Below are positions 16,880 through 25,225 of a stretch of DNA of 64,000 nt, in pieces (the first letter of the stretch is position 1; every line of letters begins with the position of its first letter). The notes below the pieces were generated by a model. It did no database searches. It was not told where the DNA came from and worked only from the letters and a program-made list of their open reading frames with translations. Origin of the DNA: JAFAXD01 sp963833605 (GTDB taxonomy: Bacteria; Pseudomonadota; Alphaproteobacteria; Rhizobiales; Xanthobacteraceae); assembly GCA_963833605.1 (NCBI GenBank), contig CAWHYZ010000001.1:261842-325841 (forward strand), in the 5' to 3' direction. Made by a program: the position numbers and the translations under genes.

Positions 16880-17680
16880 ATGCATCAGTTCGTGCCTGGA
16901 CGCTTTTTGTTGGTGGTTGCCTTGGTCGCCTTGGCTGGTCTTGCGGGTCAAGCGCGCGCGGCAATCAAGACCCAGCTGGTCGAATACAAGCAGGGGGACA
17001 CGACTCTCGAAGGGTATCTGGCCTACGACGATTCGATTCAGGGCAAGCGGCCGGGCGTGCTGGTCGTGCATGAATGGGACGGACTTGGCGACTACGCCAA
17101 GATGCGGGCCGACATGCTGGCGAAGCTCGGCTACGTGGCTTTTGCGGCCGACATCTATGGCAAGGGCGTGCGTCCCAAGGGCCCGCAGGAATCCGCCGCC
17201 AAATCCAGCAAATACGGGCGCGATCGCGCCTTGATGCGCGCCCGTGCGCTGGCTGGACTCGATCAGCTGAAGAACAATCCAATGGTTGATACAAACAAGA
17301 TCGCGGCCATCGGCTATTGTTTCGGCGGCACGACCGTGCTCGAACTCGCGCGCAGCGGCGCCGATATTGCCGGCGTCGTGACCTTCCATGGCGGCCTGAG
17401 CAATCCGAACCCGGAGGATGCGAAGAAGATCAAAGCCAAGGTGCTGGTGCTCGCGGGCGCCGATGATCCGCTGGTGCCGCCAAAGGACATCGAACAGTTC
17501 CAGAAGGACATGCGCGACGCCAAGGTCGACCTCTCGTACGTCTCCTACAGCGGAACCCTGCATGCGTTCACCAATCCGAAGGTGAATGACCCCGCTCACG
17601 GGGTGCAATACAACGCGCGGTCCGACAAGCGCTCCTGGCAGGCCATGCGAGACTTCTTCGCCGAGATTTTCGGGCAGTAG
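16880..17680 (+). CDS. Exported dienelactone hydrolase family protein
   Basis: A 266-residue alpha/beta-hydrolase with an N-terminal signal peptide (residues 1-29, ending in QARA). The nucleophile is the cysteine in AAIGYCFGGTTVLEL (near residue 143), as in dienelactone hydrolases. The Asp (GADDPLVPP) and His (GTLHAFTNP) complete the triad. The signal peptide points to a periplasmic location, unlike catabolic dienelactone hydrolases. No ring-cleavage genes are adjacent, so the substrate is unknown. Confidence 0.88.
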   Translation: MHQFVPGRFLLVVALVALAGLAGQARAAIKTQLVEYKQGDTTLEGYLAYDDSIQGKRPGVLVVHEWDGLGDYAKMRADMLAKLGYVAFAADIYGKGVRPKGPQESAAKSSKYGRDRALMRARALAGLDQLKNNPMVDTNKIAAIGYCFGGTTVLELARSGADIAGVVTFHGGLSNPNPEDAKKIKAKVLVLAGADDPLVPPKDIEQFQKDMRDAKVDLSYVSYSGTLHAFTNPKVNDPAHGVQYNARSDKRSWQAMRDFFAEIFGQ

Positions 17681-17876
17681 GTCGGGCGGGACCCGTGCGG
17701 CGAGGTTGACTTGCGTTCCCGCCTCGCCTACCTGTCCGGCGCTCTCGTATGAGACCGTGACCTCAGGCCTGACCGATCCGGTGTGATCGGCGCCCAACGC
17801 CCGACAGCGCGATGCGCCCTCGGGCGCGAAATGCGTTGGAATGCAAGCACTTGGACTAGCGAACCCATAGGCAGCC

Positions 17877-19457
17877 ATGTTCGACAACCTGTCGGAAAAG
17901 CTATCGGGCATTCTTGACCGCCTCACCGGACGGGGCGCGCTGTCGCCGGCCGACGTGGACGCGGCCGCGCGCGAGGTCAGGCGTGCGCTGCTCGAGGCCG
18001 ACGTGGCGCTCGACGTGGTGCGGGGGTTCATCGACAAGCTGCGCGAACGGGCGGTCGGCGTCGAGGTCATCAAGTCGGTCAAGCCCGGCCAGATGGTCGT
18101 GAAGATCGTGCACGACGAGCTCGTCGCCATGCTGGGTTCGAACGCCGAACCGATCGACCTCAATGCGCCGGCCCCGGTGCCGATCATGCTGGTCGGCCTG
18201 CAAGGCTCGGGTAAGACCACGACCGCGGCCAAGATTGCCAAGCGCCTGACCGAGCAGATGCGGCGCAAGGTATTGATGGCCTCGCTCGACACGCGTCGGC
18301 CGGCCGCCATGGAACAGCTTGCGGTGCTCGGTCACCAGGTCGGGGTTGACACGTTGCCCATCGTGGCCGGTCAGACGCCCGTGCAGATCGCGCGCCGCGC
18401 GCTCGAAGCCGGCCGGCTCGGCGGCTATGACGCGGTGCTGCTCGATACGGCCGGTCGTATCACGCTCGATGAAGCGATGATGGCGGAGGCCGCCGAAGTC
18501 GAGCGCGCCGCCGGTCCGCACGAGGTGTTGCTGGTTGCCGATGCGCTCACCGGCCAGGACGCGGTCAATCTGGCACGCGCCTTCAATGAGCGGGTGGGGC
18601 TCACCGGTATCGTGCTGACGAGGGTCGACGGCGACGGACGCGGCGGCGCTGCGCTCTCGATGCGGAGCGTCACCGGCAAGCCGATCAAGCTGATCGGCAC
18701 CGGCGAGAAGATGGATGCATTGGAAGACTTCCACCCCGCCCGCATCGCCGATCGCATTCTCGGCATGGGCGATATTGTTTCGCTGGTCGAGAAGGCGGCC
18801 GCCACCATCGATGCCGAGAAGGCTGCGCGCACTGCCGAGCGCATGCGTAAAGGCGCGTTCGATCTCAACGATTTGCGCGAACAGCTCAATCAGATGCAGC
18901 GCATGGGTGGGCTCAGCGGTCTGATGGGCATGCTGCCCGGCATTGCCAAGATGAAGAACCAGATGGCTGCCGCGAACCTCAACGAAAATATGCTCAAGCA
19001 TCAGGTCGCGATCATCGATTCCATGACGGTGCAGGAGCGACGCAACCCGGACGTACTGAAGGCGAGCCGCAAGAAGCGCGTCGCCGCAGGCTCTGGCACG
19101 AGGGTCGAGGACATCAACAAGTTGCTCAAGATGCATCGCACCATGGCCGACATGATGAGAGCGATGGGGAGCGGCAAGCGCGGACCGCTCGCAGGTCTCG
19201 CCAACATGTTCGGAATGGGCGGCGGCATGCCGTCCCAGGACGAACTGGCGGAGCTCGCTGCCAAGATGCCGGGCGGATTGACCACGGGCCTGCCGGGTGG
19301 ATTGCCGGGCGGCGCGAACCTGCCGCCGACGATGCCGGGTCTGCCACCAAAACTTCCCGCCGGATTGCCGGGCGGGCTGCCGGGCCTGGGCGGCAAATTG
19401 CCGGGCGGCGCGTTGCCAGGGCTCGGCGGATTTCCCGGTCTTGGGAAGAAGAAATGA
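17877..19457 (+). CDS. ffh: Signal recognition particle protein Ffh (SRP54)
   Basis: A 526-residue GTPase subunit of SRP that binds signal sequences on nascent membrane proteins. The NG domain shows GLQGSGKTTTAAKIA (near residue 108), DTRRPAAMEQL, LLDTAGRI and TRVDGDGRGGAALS. The Met-rich M domain (about 325-450) includes NQMQRMGGLSGLMGMLPG and the RNA-binding KASRKKRVAAGSG. Beyond about residue 455 it carries an unusual Gly/Leu/Pro-rich tail of about 70 residues built from GLPGG-like units and ending in KKK. It starts the operon ffh-rpsP-rimM-trmD-rplS. Confidence 0.98.
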   Translation: MFDNLSEKLSGILDRLTGRGALSPADVDAAAREVRRALLEADVALDVVRGFIDKLRERAVGVEVIKSVKPGQMVVKIVHDELVAMLGSNAEPIDLNAPAPVPIMLVGLQGSGKTTTAAKIAKRLTEQMRRKVLMASLDTRRPAAMEQLAVLGHQVGVDTLPIVAGQTPVQIARRALEAGRLGGYDAVLLDTAGRITLDEAMMAEAAEVERAAGPHEVLLVADALTGQDAVNLARAFNERVGLTGIVLTRVDGDGRGGAALSMRSVTGKPIKLIGTGEKMDALEDFHPARIADRILGMGDIVSLVEKAAATIDAEKAARTAERMRKGAFDLNDLREQLNQMQRMGGLSGLMGMLPGIAKMKNQMAAANLNENMLKHQVAIIDSMTVQERRNPDVLKASRKKRVAAGSGTRVEDINKLLKMHRTMADMMRAMGSGKRGPLAGLANMFGMGGGMPSQDELAELAAKMPGGLTTGLPGGLPGGANLPPTMPGLPPKLPAGLPGGLPGLGGKLPGGALPGLGGFPGLGKKK

Positions 19458-19484
19458 AATCGATCTGACAAGGAAAGGAACGAG

Positions 19485-19850
19485 ATGTCTCTCAAAATTC
19501 GCATGGCCCGTGCCGGCACCAAGAAGCGGCCGGTCTATCACATCGTGGTGGCTGACAGCCGCTCGCCGCGTGATGGGCGCTTCATCGAGCGGCTCGGATT
19601 TTTCAATCCGCTTTTGCCAAAGGACAACAAGGAGCGCCTCAAGCTCGACTTTGAGAAGGTCAAGAGCTGGCTGGCCAAGGGCGCGCAGCCGTCGGACCGC
19701 ATCATGCGTTTCCTCGATGCCGAAGGCATTCGCAAGCGCGAGCCACGCAACAATCCCGAAAAGGCGGTCCCGCGCAAGGAACGCAAGGCACGCGCCGAGG
19801 CCGCGGCTAAAGCCGGCGGCGCCGCGCCAGCTGCGGCTCCGGCAGCTTGA
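19485..19850 (+). CDS. rpsP: 30S ribosomal protein S16
   Basis: A 121-residue protein; the core (SLKIRMARAGTKKRPVYHIVVADSR and RFIERLGFFNP) is canonical S16. The C-terminal extension of about 35 residues is Ala/Lys-rich and common in Rhizobiales. A good ribosome binding site (AAGGAA, about 19470) precedes ATG 19485. Its stop codon overlaps the rimM start by four bases. Confidence 0.98.
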   Translation: MSLKIRMARAGTKKRPVYHIVVADSRSPRDGRFIERLGFFNPLLPKDNKERLKLDFEKVKSWLAKGAQPSDRIMRFLDAEGIRKREPRNNPEKAVPRKERKARAEAAAKAGGAAPAAAPAA

Positions 19851-20356
19851 AGCGCGTCTGCGTCGGACGGATCGGTGCGCCGCATGGTGTACGCGGCGAG
19901 GTCAAGCTTTGGCCGTTCACAGCTGACCCGCTCGCCGTCGCCCGCTACGGCGAACTCAAGACTGCCGACGGTGCCCGCACCTTCGAGGTCGAGGCACTGC
20001 GGCCGGCGCGCGACCATGTGGTAGCGCGCTTCAAGGGCGTGCGCGACCGTGCCGCCGCCGAAGCACTGCGCAATCTCGAACTTTACGTGCCACGCGACCG
20101 CCTACCGGCGATCGAGGCTGATGACGAGTTTTATTACGCGGATCTGGTCGGGCTCGCAGCCACCGATCGTGACGGCAGCGCAATCGGCACCATTGTGGCG
20201 GTCCACAATTTCGGTGCTGGCGATCTGCTCGAGGTCGAACCGGTCGACGGTCGGGATACCGTACTGGTTCCATTCACCGAAGCGACCGTACCCGAGATCG
20301 ATATCGCGGCCGGCAAGGTCGTGGTCGACTACGATCCGCAGGCTAGGGAATCGTGA
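19847..20356 (+). CDS. rimM: Ribosome maturation factor RimM
   Basis: A 169-residue 16S rRNA processing factor that binds S19 in the 30S head. It has an N-terminal RimM domain (VGRIGAPHGVRGEVKLWPFT) and a C-terminal PRC-barrel (DEFYYADLVGLAA, VPFTEATVPEIDI). The start at 19847 is a TTG overlapping the rpsP stop, consistent with translational coupling. It is followed by trmD after 9 bases. Confidence 0.96.
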   Translation: MKRVCVGRIGAPHGVRGEVKLWPFTADPLAVARYGELKTADGARTFEVEALRPARDHVVARFKGVRDRAAAEALRNLELYVPRDRLPAIEADDEFYYADLVGLAATDRDGSAIGTIVAVHNFGAGDLLEVEPVDGRDTVLVPFTEATVPEIDIAAGKVVVDYDPQARES

Positions 20357-20365
20357 GGGCTCCCG

Positions 20366-21067
20366 ATGTGGAGCGCCACTGTGCTCACCCTGTTTCCGGA
20401 GATGTTTCCGGGTCCGCTGGCGATAAGCCTTGCCGGCAAGGCGCTCGCCGCCAAGCTCTGGGCACTGGAAGCAATCGACATTCGAGCCAGCGCCAGCGAC
20501 CGCCATCGCACCGTCGATGATACGCCGGCCGGTGGCGGCCCCGGCATGGTGATGAAGCCCGACGTGCTGGCGCGCGCGATCAACTCCGTGCCGGCGCTCG
20601 GGCGGCCGCGTGTGCTCATGAGCCCACGCGGAAAACCCTTAAGTCAGGCGCGGGTCGAAGCGCTTGCGCGGGGCCCAGGCGCCATCGTGGTGTGCGGCCG
20701 CTTTGAGGGGGTCGACGAGCGGGTGATTGCGGGGCGCGACCTTGAAGAGATCTCGCTCGGCGATTATGTGCTCTCGGGCGGCGAGGTTGCGGCGCTGGCG
20801 CTGCTCGACGCTTGCGTGCGGCTCATTCCGGGGGTGGTCGGGGCCGAGGCCTCAATCGCAGAGGAGAGTTTCGCCGGGGGTCTCCTCGAGTACCCCCAGT
20901 TTACGCGGCCACCTGTGTTCGAAGGCCACCCGATTCCGGATGTTCTGCTGTCCGGTGACCACGCCAAGGTAGCGGCCTGGCGGCGGGCCGAGGCGGAACG
21001 GATCACCCGCGAACGGCGGCCCGATCTGTGGCAAGCCTACGCGGCGCGGCGGCCAAAAAGCCCGTGA
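20366..21067 (+). CDS. trmD: tRNA (guanine-N1-)-methyltransferase TrmD
   Basis: A 233-residue SPOUT-class enzyme methylating G37 in tRNAs with CNN anticodons or a preceding G36, using S-adenosylmethionine. The N-terminal TVLTLFPEMFPGPL and the trefoil-knot cofactor loop (VVCGRFEGVDERVI and EISLGDYVLSGGEVAALALLD) are canonical. The length is near the family norm. It is co-transcribed with rimM and rplS. Confidence 0.97.
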   Translation: MWSATVLTLFPEMFPGPLAISLAGKALAAKLWALEAIDIRASASDRHRTVDDTPAGGGPGMVMKPDVLARAINSVPALGRPRVLMSPRGKPLSQARVEALARGPGAIVVCGRFEGVDERVIAGRDLEEISLGDYVLSGGEVAALALLDACVRLIPGVVGAEASIAEESFAGGLLEYPQFTRPPVFEGHPIPDVLLSGDHAKVAAWRRAEAERITRERRPDLWQAYAARRPKSP

Positions 21068-21172
21068 CGACAGGGTGACAAGCGAGTTCGTTTAGCGTAG
21101 AAGCCAGCCCAACCCGAAACACAACGCCGACGTGCGCCCTGCATTAACCGGCGCGGCCGACGGAGAATCCCA

Positions 21173-21577
21173 ATGAATCTGATCGAACAGCTCGATAAAG
21201 AGCAAGTGGCGAAGCTTTCCGCCGGCAAAGAGATCCCCGACTTCGAGCCTGGCGACACCCTGCAGGTCAACGTCAAGGTGGTCGAGGGCGACCGCACCCG
21301 CATCCAGGCCTACGAAGGCGTGTGCATCGGCCGTTCCGGCCATGGCGTGAATGAGAACTTCACGGTGCGCAAGATTTCCTACGGCGAGGGGGTGGAGCGC
21401 GTGTTTCCGCTCTATTCGCCGATGCTCAATTCGATCAAGGTCGTGCGCCGCGGCAAGGTGCGCCGCGCCAAGCTTTATTATCTGCGCGGCCGGCGCGGCA
21501 AGTCGGCGCGCATCGCCGAGGGCCAGGGCCATGGAGGCGCTGGCGGCGACGCACCTGAGCCGAAGGCTGCCGAGTGA
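21173..21577 (+). CDS. rplS: 50S ribosomal protein L19
   Basis: A 134-residue protein with canonical L19 segments FEPGDTLQVNVKVVEGDRTRIQAYEGVCIGR and RKISYGEGVERVFPLYSP (each quoted here in part of its run). It lies at the 30S-50S interface. A Shine-Dalgarno sequence (GGAGAA) lies about ten bases upstream. A roughly 20-residue Gly/Ala-rich extension is at the C-terminus. It is the last gene of the ffh operon, 105 bases after trmD. Confidence 0.98.
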   Translation: MNLIEQLDKEQVAKLSAGKEIPDFEPGDTLQVNVKVVEGDRTRIQAYEGVCIGRSGHGVNENFTVRKISYGEGVERVFPLYSPMLNSIKVVRRGKVRRAKLYYLRGRRGKSARIAEGQGHGGAGGDAPEPKAAE

Positions 21578-21673
21578 GGCCGCGAGGGATCGGCGGCCAG
21601 TAATCAGCAATCAGATTTGATCGTCTTGATTGGTGATTGCCGACCCGTCCTAATTACTGATCACTGACCACTG

Positions 21674-23089
21674 ATGTCTGAGATGCGTACCCTCTACGAC
21701 AAGATCTGGGACGACCATCTGGTCGACGAAGCGCCGGACGGAACGTGCCTGCTTTATATCGATCGCCATCTCGTACATGAAGTGACGAGCCCGCAGGCGT
21801 TCGAAGGGCTGCGCATGTCCGGCCGCAAGCTGCGCGCCCCGGAAAAAACGTTGGCCGTTGTCGATCACAATGTGCCCACGACGGATCGAAGCAAACCCAA
21901 TCCAGATCCGGAGAGCGCCGAACAGATCAGGACGCTGGCGCAGAATGCCAAGGATTTTGGCATCGAATATTTCGACGAGCACGACCGCCGCCAGGGCATC
22001 GTGCACATCATCGGGCCCGAGCAGGGTTTCACGCTGCCCGGCACGACTATCGTCTGTGGCGATAGCCACACTGCAACGCATGGCGCGTTCGGTGCGCTCG
22101 CCTACGGAATCGGGACGTCCGAGGTCGAGCATGTGCTCGCCACCCAGACCCTGATCCAAAAGAAATCGAAGAACATGCTGGTCAACGTCAGCGGCCGGCT
22201 TCCTCCGGGCGTGACCGCCAAGGACATTATTCTGGGATTGATCGGCGAAATCGGCACCGCTGGCGGCACTGGCTACACGATCGAATATGCCGGCGAAGCG
22301 GTGCGTGCGCTCTCCATGGAAGGGCGCATGACCATGTGCAACATGTCGATCGAAGGCGGCGCCCGCGCCGGCATGGTGGCGCCGGACGAGAAGACCTATG
22401 CCTACCTGAAGGACCGGCCGAAATCGCCGAAGGGCAATGCCTGGGACGCGGCAATGCGCTATTGGGAGACGCTGCACTCGGACGCGGGCGCAGTGTTCGA
22501 TGCGGTGGTCAAGCTCGATGCCAGCAAGCTGCCGCCGCTGGTGACCTGGGGCACGAGCCCAGAGCAGGTAACGTCGGTCACCGGCCACGTGCCGGTTCCG
22601 GCCGAGATCACCGACGAACACAAGCGCAAGGCGGCCGAAATCGCACTCGCCTACATGGGACTCAAGGGCGGTGAGAGGATCACCGACATCGGGCTCAACC
22701 GGGTGTTCATCGGTTCCTGCACCAACGGCCGCATCGAGGATCTGCGCGAGGTCGCGCGGATCGTGAACGGCAAGACCGTGAACCCCAGCGTCAATGCGAT
22801 GATCGTGCCGGGATCAGGCCTCGTGAAAGAACAGGCCGAAGCCGAAGGGCTCGACAAGATCTTCGTCAAGGCCGGCTTCGAATGGCGCGAGCCCGGCTGC
22901 TCGATGTGCCTTGCCATGAACCCCGACAAGCTCAAGCCCGGCGAGCGCTGCGCCTCAACCTCGAACCGCAATTTCGAAGGCCGCCAGGGCTACAAGGGTC
23001 GCACTCACCTGGTATCACCGGTGATGGCGGCCGCGGCGGCGATCGCCGGGCACTTCGTCGAACGTCCGGGACTGGCGCTGACTGGCTGA
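21674..23089 (+). CDS. leuC: 3-isopropylmalate dehydratase large subunit
   Basis: A 471-residue aconitase-superfamily subunit; with LeuD it isomerises 2- to 3-isopropylmalate in leucine synthesis. The [4Fe-4S] ligands are visible in FIGSCTNGRIEDL (near residue 350) and EPGCSMCLAMNPD (near 410). CGDSHTATHGAFG is the substrate loop. It starts at ATG 21674, after a 96-base spacer of short near-repeats (GATTGGTGATT, ACTGATCACTGACCACTG). leuD is 1.5 kb further on, separated by four small genes. Confidence 0.98.
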   Translation: MSEMRTLYDKIWDDHLVDEAPDGTCLLYIDRHLVHEVTSPQAFEGLRMSGRKLRAPEKTLAVVDHNVPTTDRSKPNPDPESAEQIRTLAQNAKDFGIEYFDEHDRRQGIVHIIGPEQGFTLPGTTIVCGDSHTATHGAFGALAYGIGTSEVEHVLATQTLIQKKSKNMLVNVSGRLPPGVTAKDIILGLIGEIGTAGGTGYTIEYAGEAVRALSMEGRMTMCNMSIEGGARAGMVAPDEKTYAYLKDRPKSPKGNAWDAAMRYWETLHSDAGAVFDAVVKLDASKLPPLVTWGTSPEQVTSVTGHVPVPAEITDEHKRKAAEIALAYMGLKGGERITDIGLNRVFIGSCTNGRIEDLREVARIVNGKTVNPSVNAMIVPGSGLVKEQAEAEGLDKIFVKAGFEWREPGCSMCLAMNPDKLKPGERCASTSNRNFEGRQGYKGRTHLVSPVMAAAAAIAGHFVERPGLALTG

Positions 23090-23093
23090 CCGC

Positions 23094-23330
23094 TCAATGC
23101 CAATAGCTGTAGCGGTGCCAGTAATGGCGCCGCCAGCCGTAGTGATGTCCGCGATACCTGCCATAATGCCGGCCGTGATACCAGGCTTTGGTCACGCCTT
23201 GCTCCGGCGTGGTTTGTTTGATGATGCCAGTTGCCGACGCACCCGCTACCGCCAGCGGCGTCGCATACGCACTGCCGCCGATCATGCCAGCAAGAAGTGC
23301 GGCCGCACCGAGAATCGTGAATTTGCGCAT
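23094..23330 (-). CDS. Small exported His/Tyr-rich protein
   Basis: A 78-residue protein starting at ATG 23328-23330 (MRKFTILGAAALLAGMIGG), immediately preceded by GGAGGAG on the minus strand. It has a signal peptide of about 24 residues. The mature chain ends in a strongly His/Tyr/Arg/Trp-rich tail (HGRHYGRYRGHHYGWRRHYW) that could bind metal or a polyanion. Short secreted proteins of this type are common and uncharacterised in Rhizobiales. The function is unknown. Its stop is four bases from the convergent leuC stop. Confidence 0.75.
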   Translation of the reverse strand: MRKFTILGAAALLAGMIGGSAYATPLAVAGASATGIIKQTTPEQGVTKAWYHGRHYGRYRGHHYGWRRHYWHRYSYWH

Positions 23331-23413
23331 GGTCTCCTCCGGAAAGCCGGTTGTTGAGGAGAAACGCGCTCGCGCAAGCAACGGTTCCGACCCCAGGGGC
23401 CGTCTCAATGCGC

Positions 23414-23677
23414 CTAATACGCGTAGTAGCGCTTCACCCATTGGCAGCGCATTTTAGGCACGACGGTAGGCCCCGTGAGCCGCGGCTCGACCGCATACCA
23501 GTCGACGCAATCGCGATAATATTGCACGCGCACGCGCGGAGAGACTTGGATCCGAGGGATCGGCCGTGCGTAAGGAGCACCCGGTGGTGCGGGAGGCGGA
23601 TAAGTCTGCGCAATGGCTGCTGTCGCGGTCAACGCGGTCAGAATGACAGCTGTCGCAACCAGGATCGATCTGCGCAT
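23414..23677 (-). CDS. Small exported hypothetical protein
   Basis: An 87-residue protein starting at ATG 23675-23677 (MRRSILVATAVILTALTATA). It has a clear signal peptide ending AIAQ, a Pro-rich stretch (TYPPPAPPGAPYARPIPRI), two cysteines (RDCVDW and MRCQW) that could form a disulfide, and an aromatic basic end (VKRYYAY). The function is unknown. It is upstream of and co-directional with the His/Tyr-rich protein gene, with an 83-base gap, so the two may share a transcript. Confidence 0.65.
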   Translation of the reverse strand: MRRSILVATAVILTALTATAAIAQTYPPPAPPGAPYARPIPRIQVSPRVRVQYYRDCVDWYAVEPRLTGPTVVPKMRCQWVKRYYAY

Positions 23678-23769
23678 CTTTGGCCTCCGCGCGGCGACAT
23701 GTTCGCATCGACCTGCTGGTCGCCGATGCGCCGTCAGCCACAGCGTCGAAAATACGCTAAAACATTCGA

Positions 23770-24201
23770 ATGTCCGAGCCCCCGCAGTCCGATCCGCCGA
23801 CTTGGCGCGCCCTGCAGGCTCCGTCGCTGGCAGAATTGGAACTCCTCGCCTCGGAGGTCTTTCGCGGGCTGCCGGAGAAATTTCGTGCACTCTGCGTCGA
23901 TCTCGTCATTCGGGTCGAGGATTTTGCCACCGAGGAGGTGCTCGATCAGATGGGGATCGAAAGCCCGTTCGATCTGATGGGCCTGTTCCAGGGCATCGGG
24001 CTTCCGTTTCGTTCGGAGAGCGCGTCCGGCACCATGCCCAATATGATCTGGCTCTATCGGCGCCCGATCCTGGACTTTTGGGCGGAGCATGAGGAGTCGC
24101 TCGGGGCTGTGGTTGCGCACGTCTTGGTGCACGAGATCGGCCATCACTTCGGTTTGTCGGACGCCGATATGGAAGCGATCGAAGCCGAGGCGGATGATTG
24201 A
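23770..24201 (+). CDS. Zincin-like metallopeptidase family protein
   Basis: A 143-residue single-domain protein of the short zincin family. The zinc site HVLVHEIGHHFGLSD (HExxH plus a third His/Asp further on) is near residue 117-131. LPEKFRALCVDLVIRVEDFA and NMIWLYRRPILDFW are conserved family blocks. No signal peptide is present, so it is cytosolic. The function of these small zincins is not settled. Its 3' end overlaps the convergent membrane protein gene by 58 bases. Confidence 0.88.
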   Translation: MSEPPQSDPPTWRALQAPSLAELELLASEVFRGLPEKFRALCVDLVIRVEDFATEEVLDQMGIESPFDLMGLFQGIGLPFRSESASGTMPNMIWLYRRPILDFWAEHEESLGAVVAHVLVHEIGHHFGLSDADMEAIEAEADD

Positions 24202-24461
24202 AGCCGGATCGGCGGACCAGTTCGGCCGGCCTCAAGGATGTTCAGACGATCCTCGAGGCGGATCAGCCGCGCGTTGAAGCGGATGGCCATGTGGATCCCG
24301 ACGTAAATGAGAGGCAACAGGCCGATGGCGAGCGCCGCCGCTTCCGGCCAATCGCCATAGCGGCTGCCGACGAACGGCACCGCCGAAAGCCCGAAGCCGC
24401 TCAGGGCCAGGCACACGCCGACCATGGGCCAGTCGGATCTTTGCCAGATTGTCGAACTCAT
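24144..24461 (-). CDS. Small predicted membrane protein
   Basis: A 105-residue protein with two hydrophobic segments (PMVGVCLALSGFGLSAVPFV and AAALAIGLLPLIYVGIHMAI) followed by a basic segment (RFNARLIRLEDRLNILE) and a Ser/Ala-rich end. I do not recognise the family. The last 19 codons are antisense to the end of the zincin gene, so the true 3' end may differ, or the low-complexity tail may be a read-through after an older stop was lost. Confidence 0.55.
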   Translation of the reverse strand: MSSTIWQRSDWPMVGVCLALSGFGLSAVPFVGSRYGDWPEAAALAIGLLPLIYVGIHMAIRFNARLIRLEDRLNILEAGRTGPPIRLQSSASASIASISASDKPK

Positions 24462-24600
24462 TTACGCGCCCCATGTCATGCCGAACGTCGCCCGGGTGCG
24501 ATTCAGGGCCGTTCGAACCCAAAGTCAACCAGCCGCTGCGCATAGCCCACTTGACCGGGGCGCCGCGAATGGCCATGACCTGCCAGTCGGAGAACCTGCC

Positions 24601-25206
24601 ATGGACAAATTTACAACCCTCGAAGGGGTCGCGGCGCCGATCAACCAGATCAACGTCGACACCGATATGATCATCCCGAAGCAGTACCTGAAAACGATCA
24701 AGCGCACGGGTCTCGGCAAGGGCCTGTTTTCGGAAAAGCGCTACCGCGATGACGGCAGCGAGAACCCGGATTTCGTGCTCAACAAGCCAGCCTATCGCAA
24801 GGCGAAGGTCCTGGTCGCCGACGACAATTTCGGCTGTGGATCGTCGCGCGAGCATGCGCCCTGGGCGTTGCTCGATTTTGGCATCCGCTGCGTGATCTCG
24901 ACCTCGTTCGGGGACATTTTCTACAACAACTGTTTCAAGAACGGCATTCTGCCGGTCAAAGTCTCGCGCGAAGATCTGGACAAGCTGTTCGACGATGCTG
25001 AGCGCGGGGCCAACGCGACGCTCACGATCGATCTGGCGAAGCAGGAAATCCGCGGCCCCGACGGCGGCGTGGTAACGTTCGAGATCGACCAGCACCGCAA
25101 GCACTGCCTCCTCAACGGCCTCGACGATATCGGGTTGACGTTGGAGAAGAAGGCCAAGATCGACACGTTCGAAGGCAAGGCGAAAGCCGAGCGGCCTTGG
25201 CTGTGA
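24601..25206 (+). CDS. leuD: 3-isopropylmalate dehydratase small subunit
   Basis: A 201-residue partner of LeuC. The start is ATG 24601 (MDKFTTLEGVAAPI); an open frame upstream is not needed. The swivel-domain motif DDNFGCGSSREHAPWALLDFG is near residue 75 (partially quoted) and the early NVDTDMIIPKQYLKT block binds substrate. The length is normal. With leuC intact, the isomerase step is complete, whereas leuB at 29.4-30.6 kb is frameshifted. Confidence 0.97.
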   Translation: MDKFTTLEGVAAPINQINVDTDMIIPKQYLKTIKRTGLGKGLFSEKRYRDDGSENPDFVLNKPAYRKAKVLVADDNFGCGSSREHAPWALLDFGIRCVISTSFGDIFYNNCFKNGILPVKVSREDLDKLFDDAERGANATLTIDLAKQEIRGPDGGVVTFEIDQHRKHCLLNGLDDIGLTLEKKAKIDTFEGKAKAERPWL

Positions 25207-25225
25207 GGTCTGCGTAGGAGCCCTT

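Noticed and set aside
17901..19541. A 546-codon frame antisense to ffh
   Set aside because: It is a shadow of ffh with His/Arg/Gln-rich composition and no domain.
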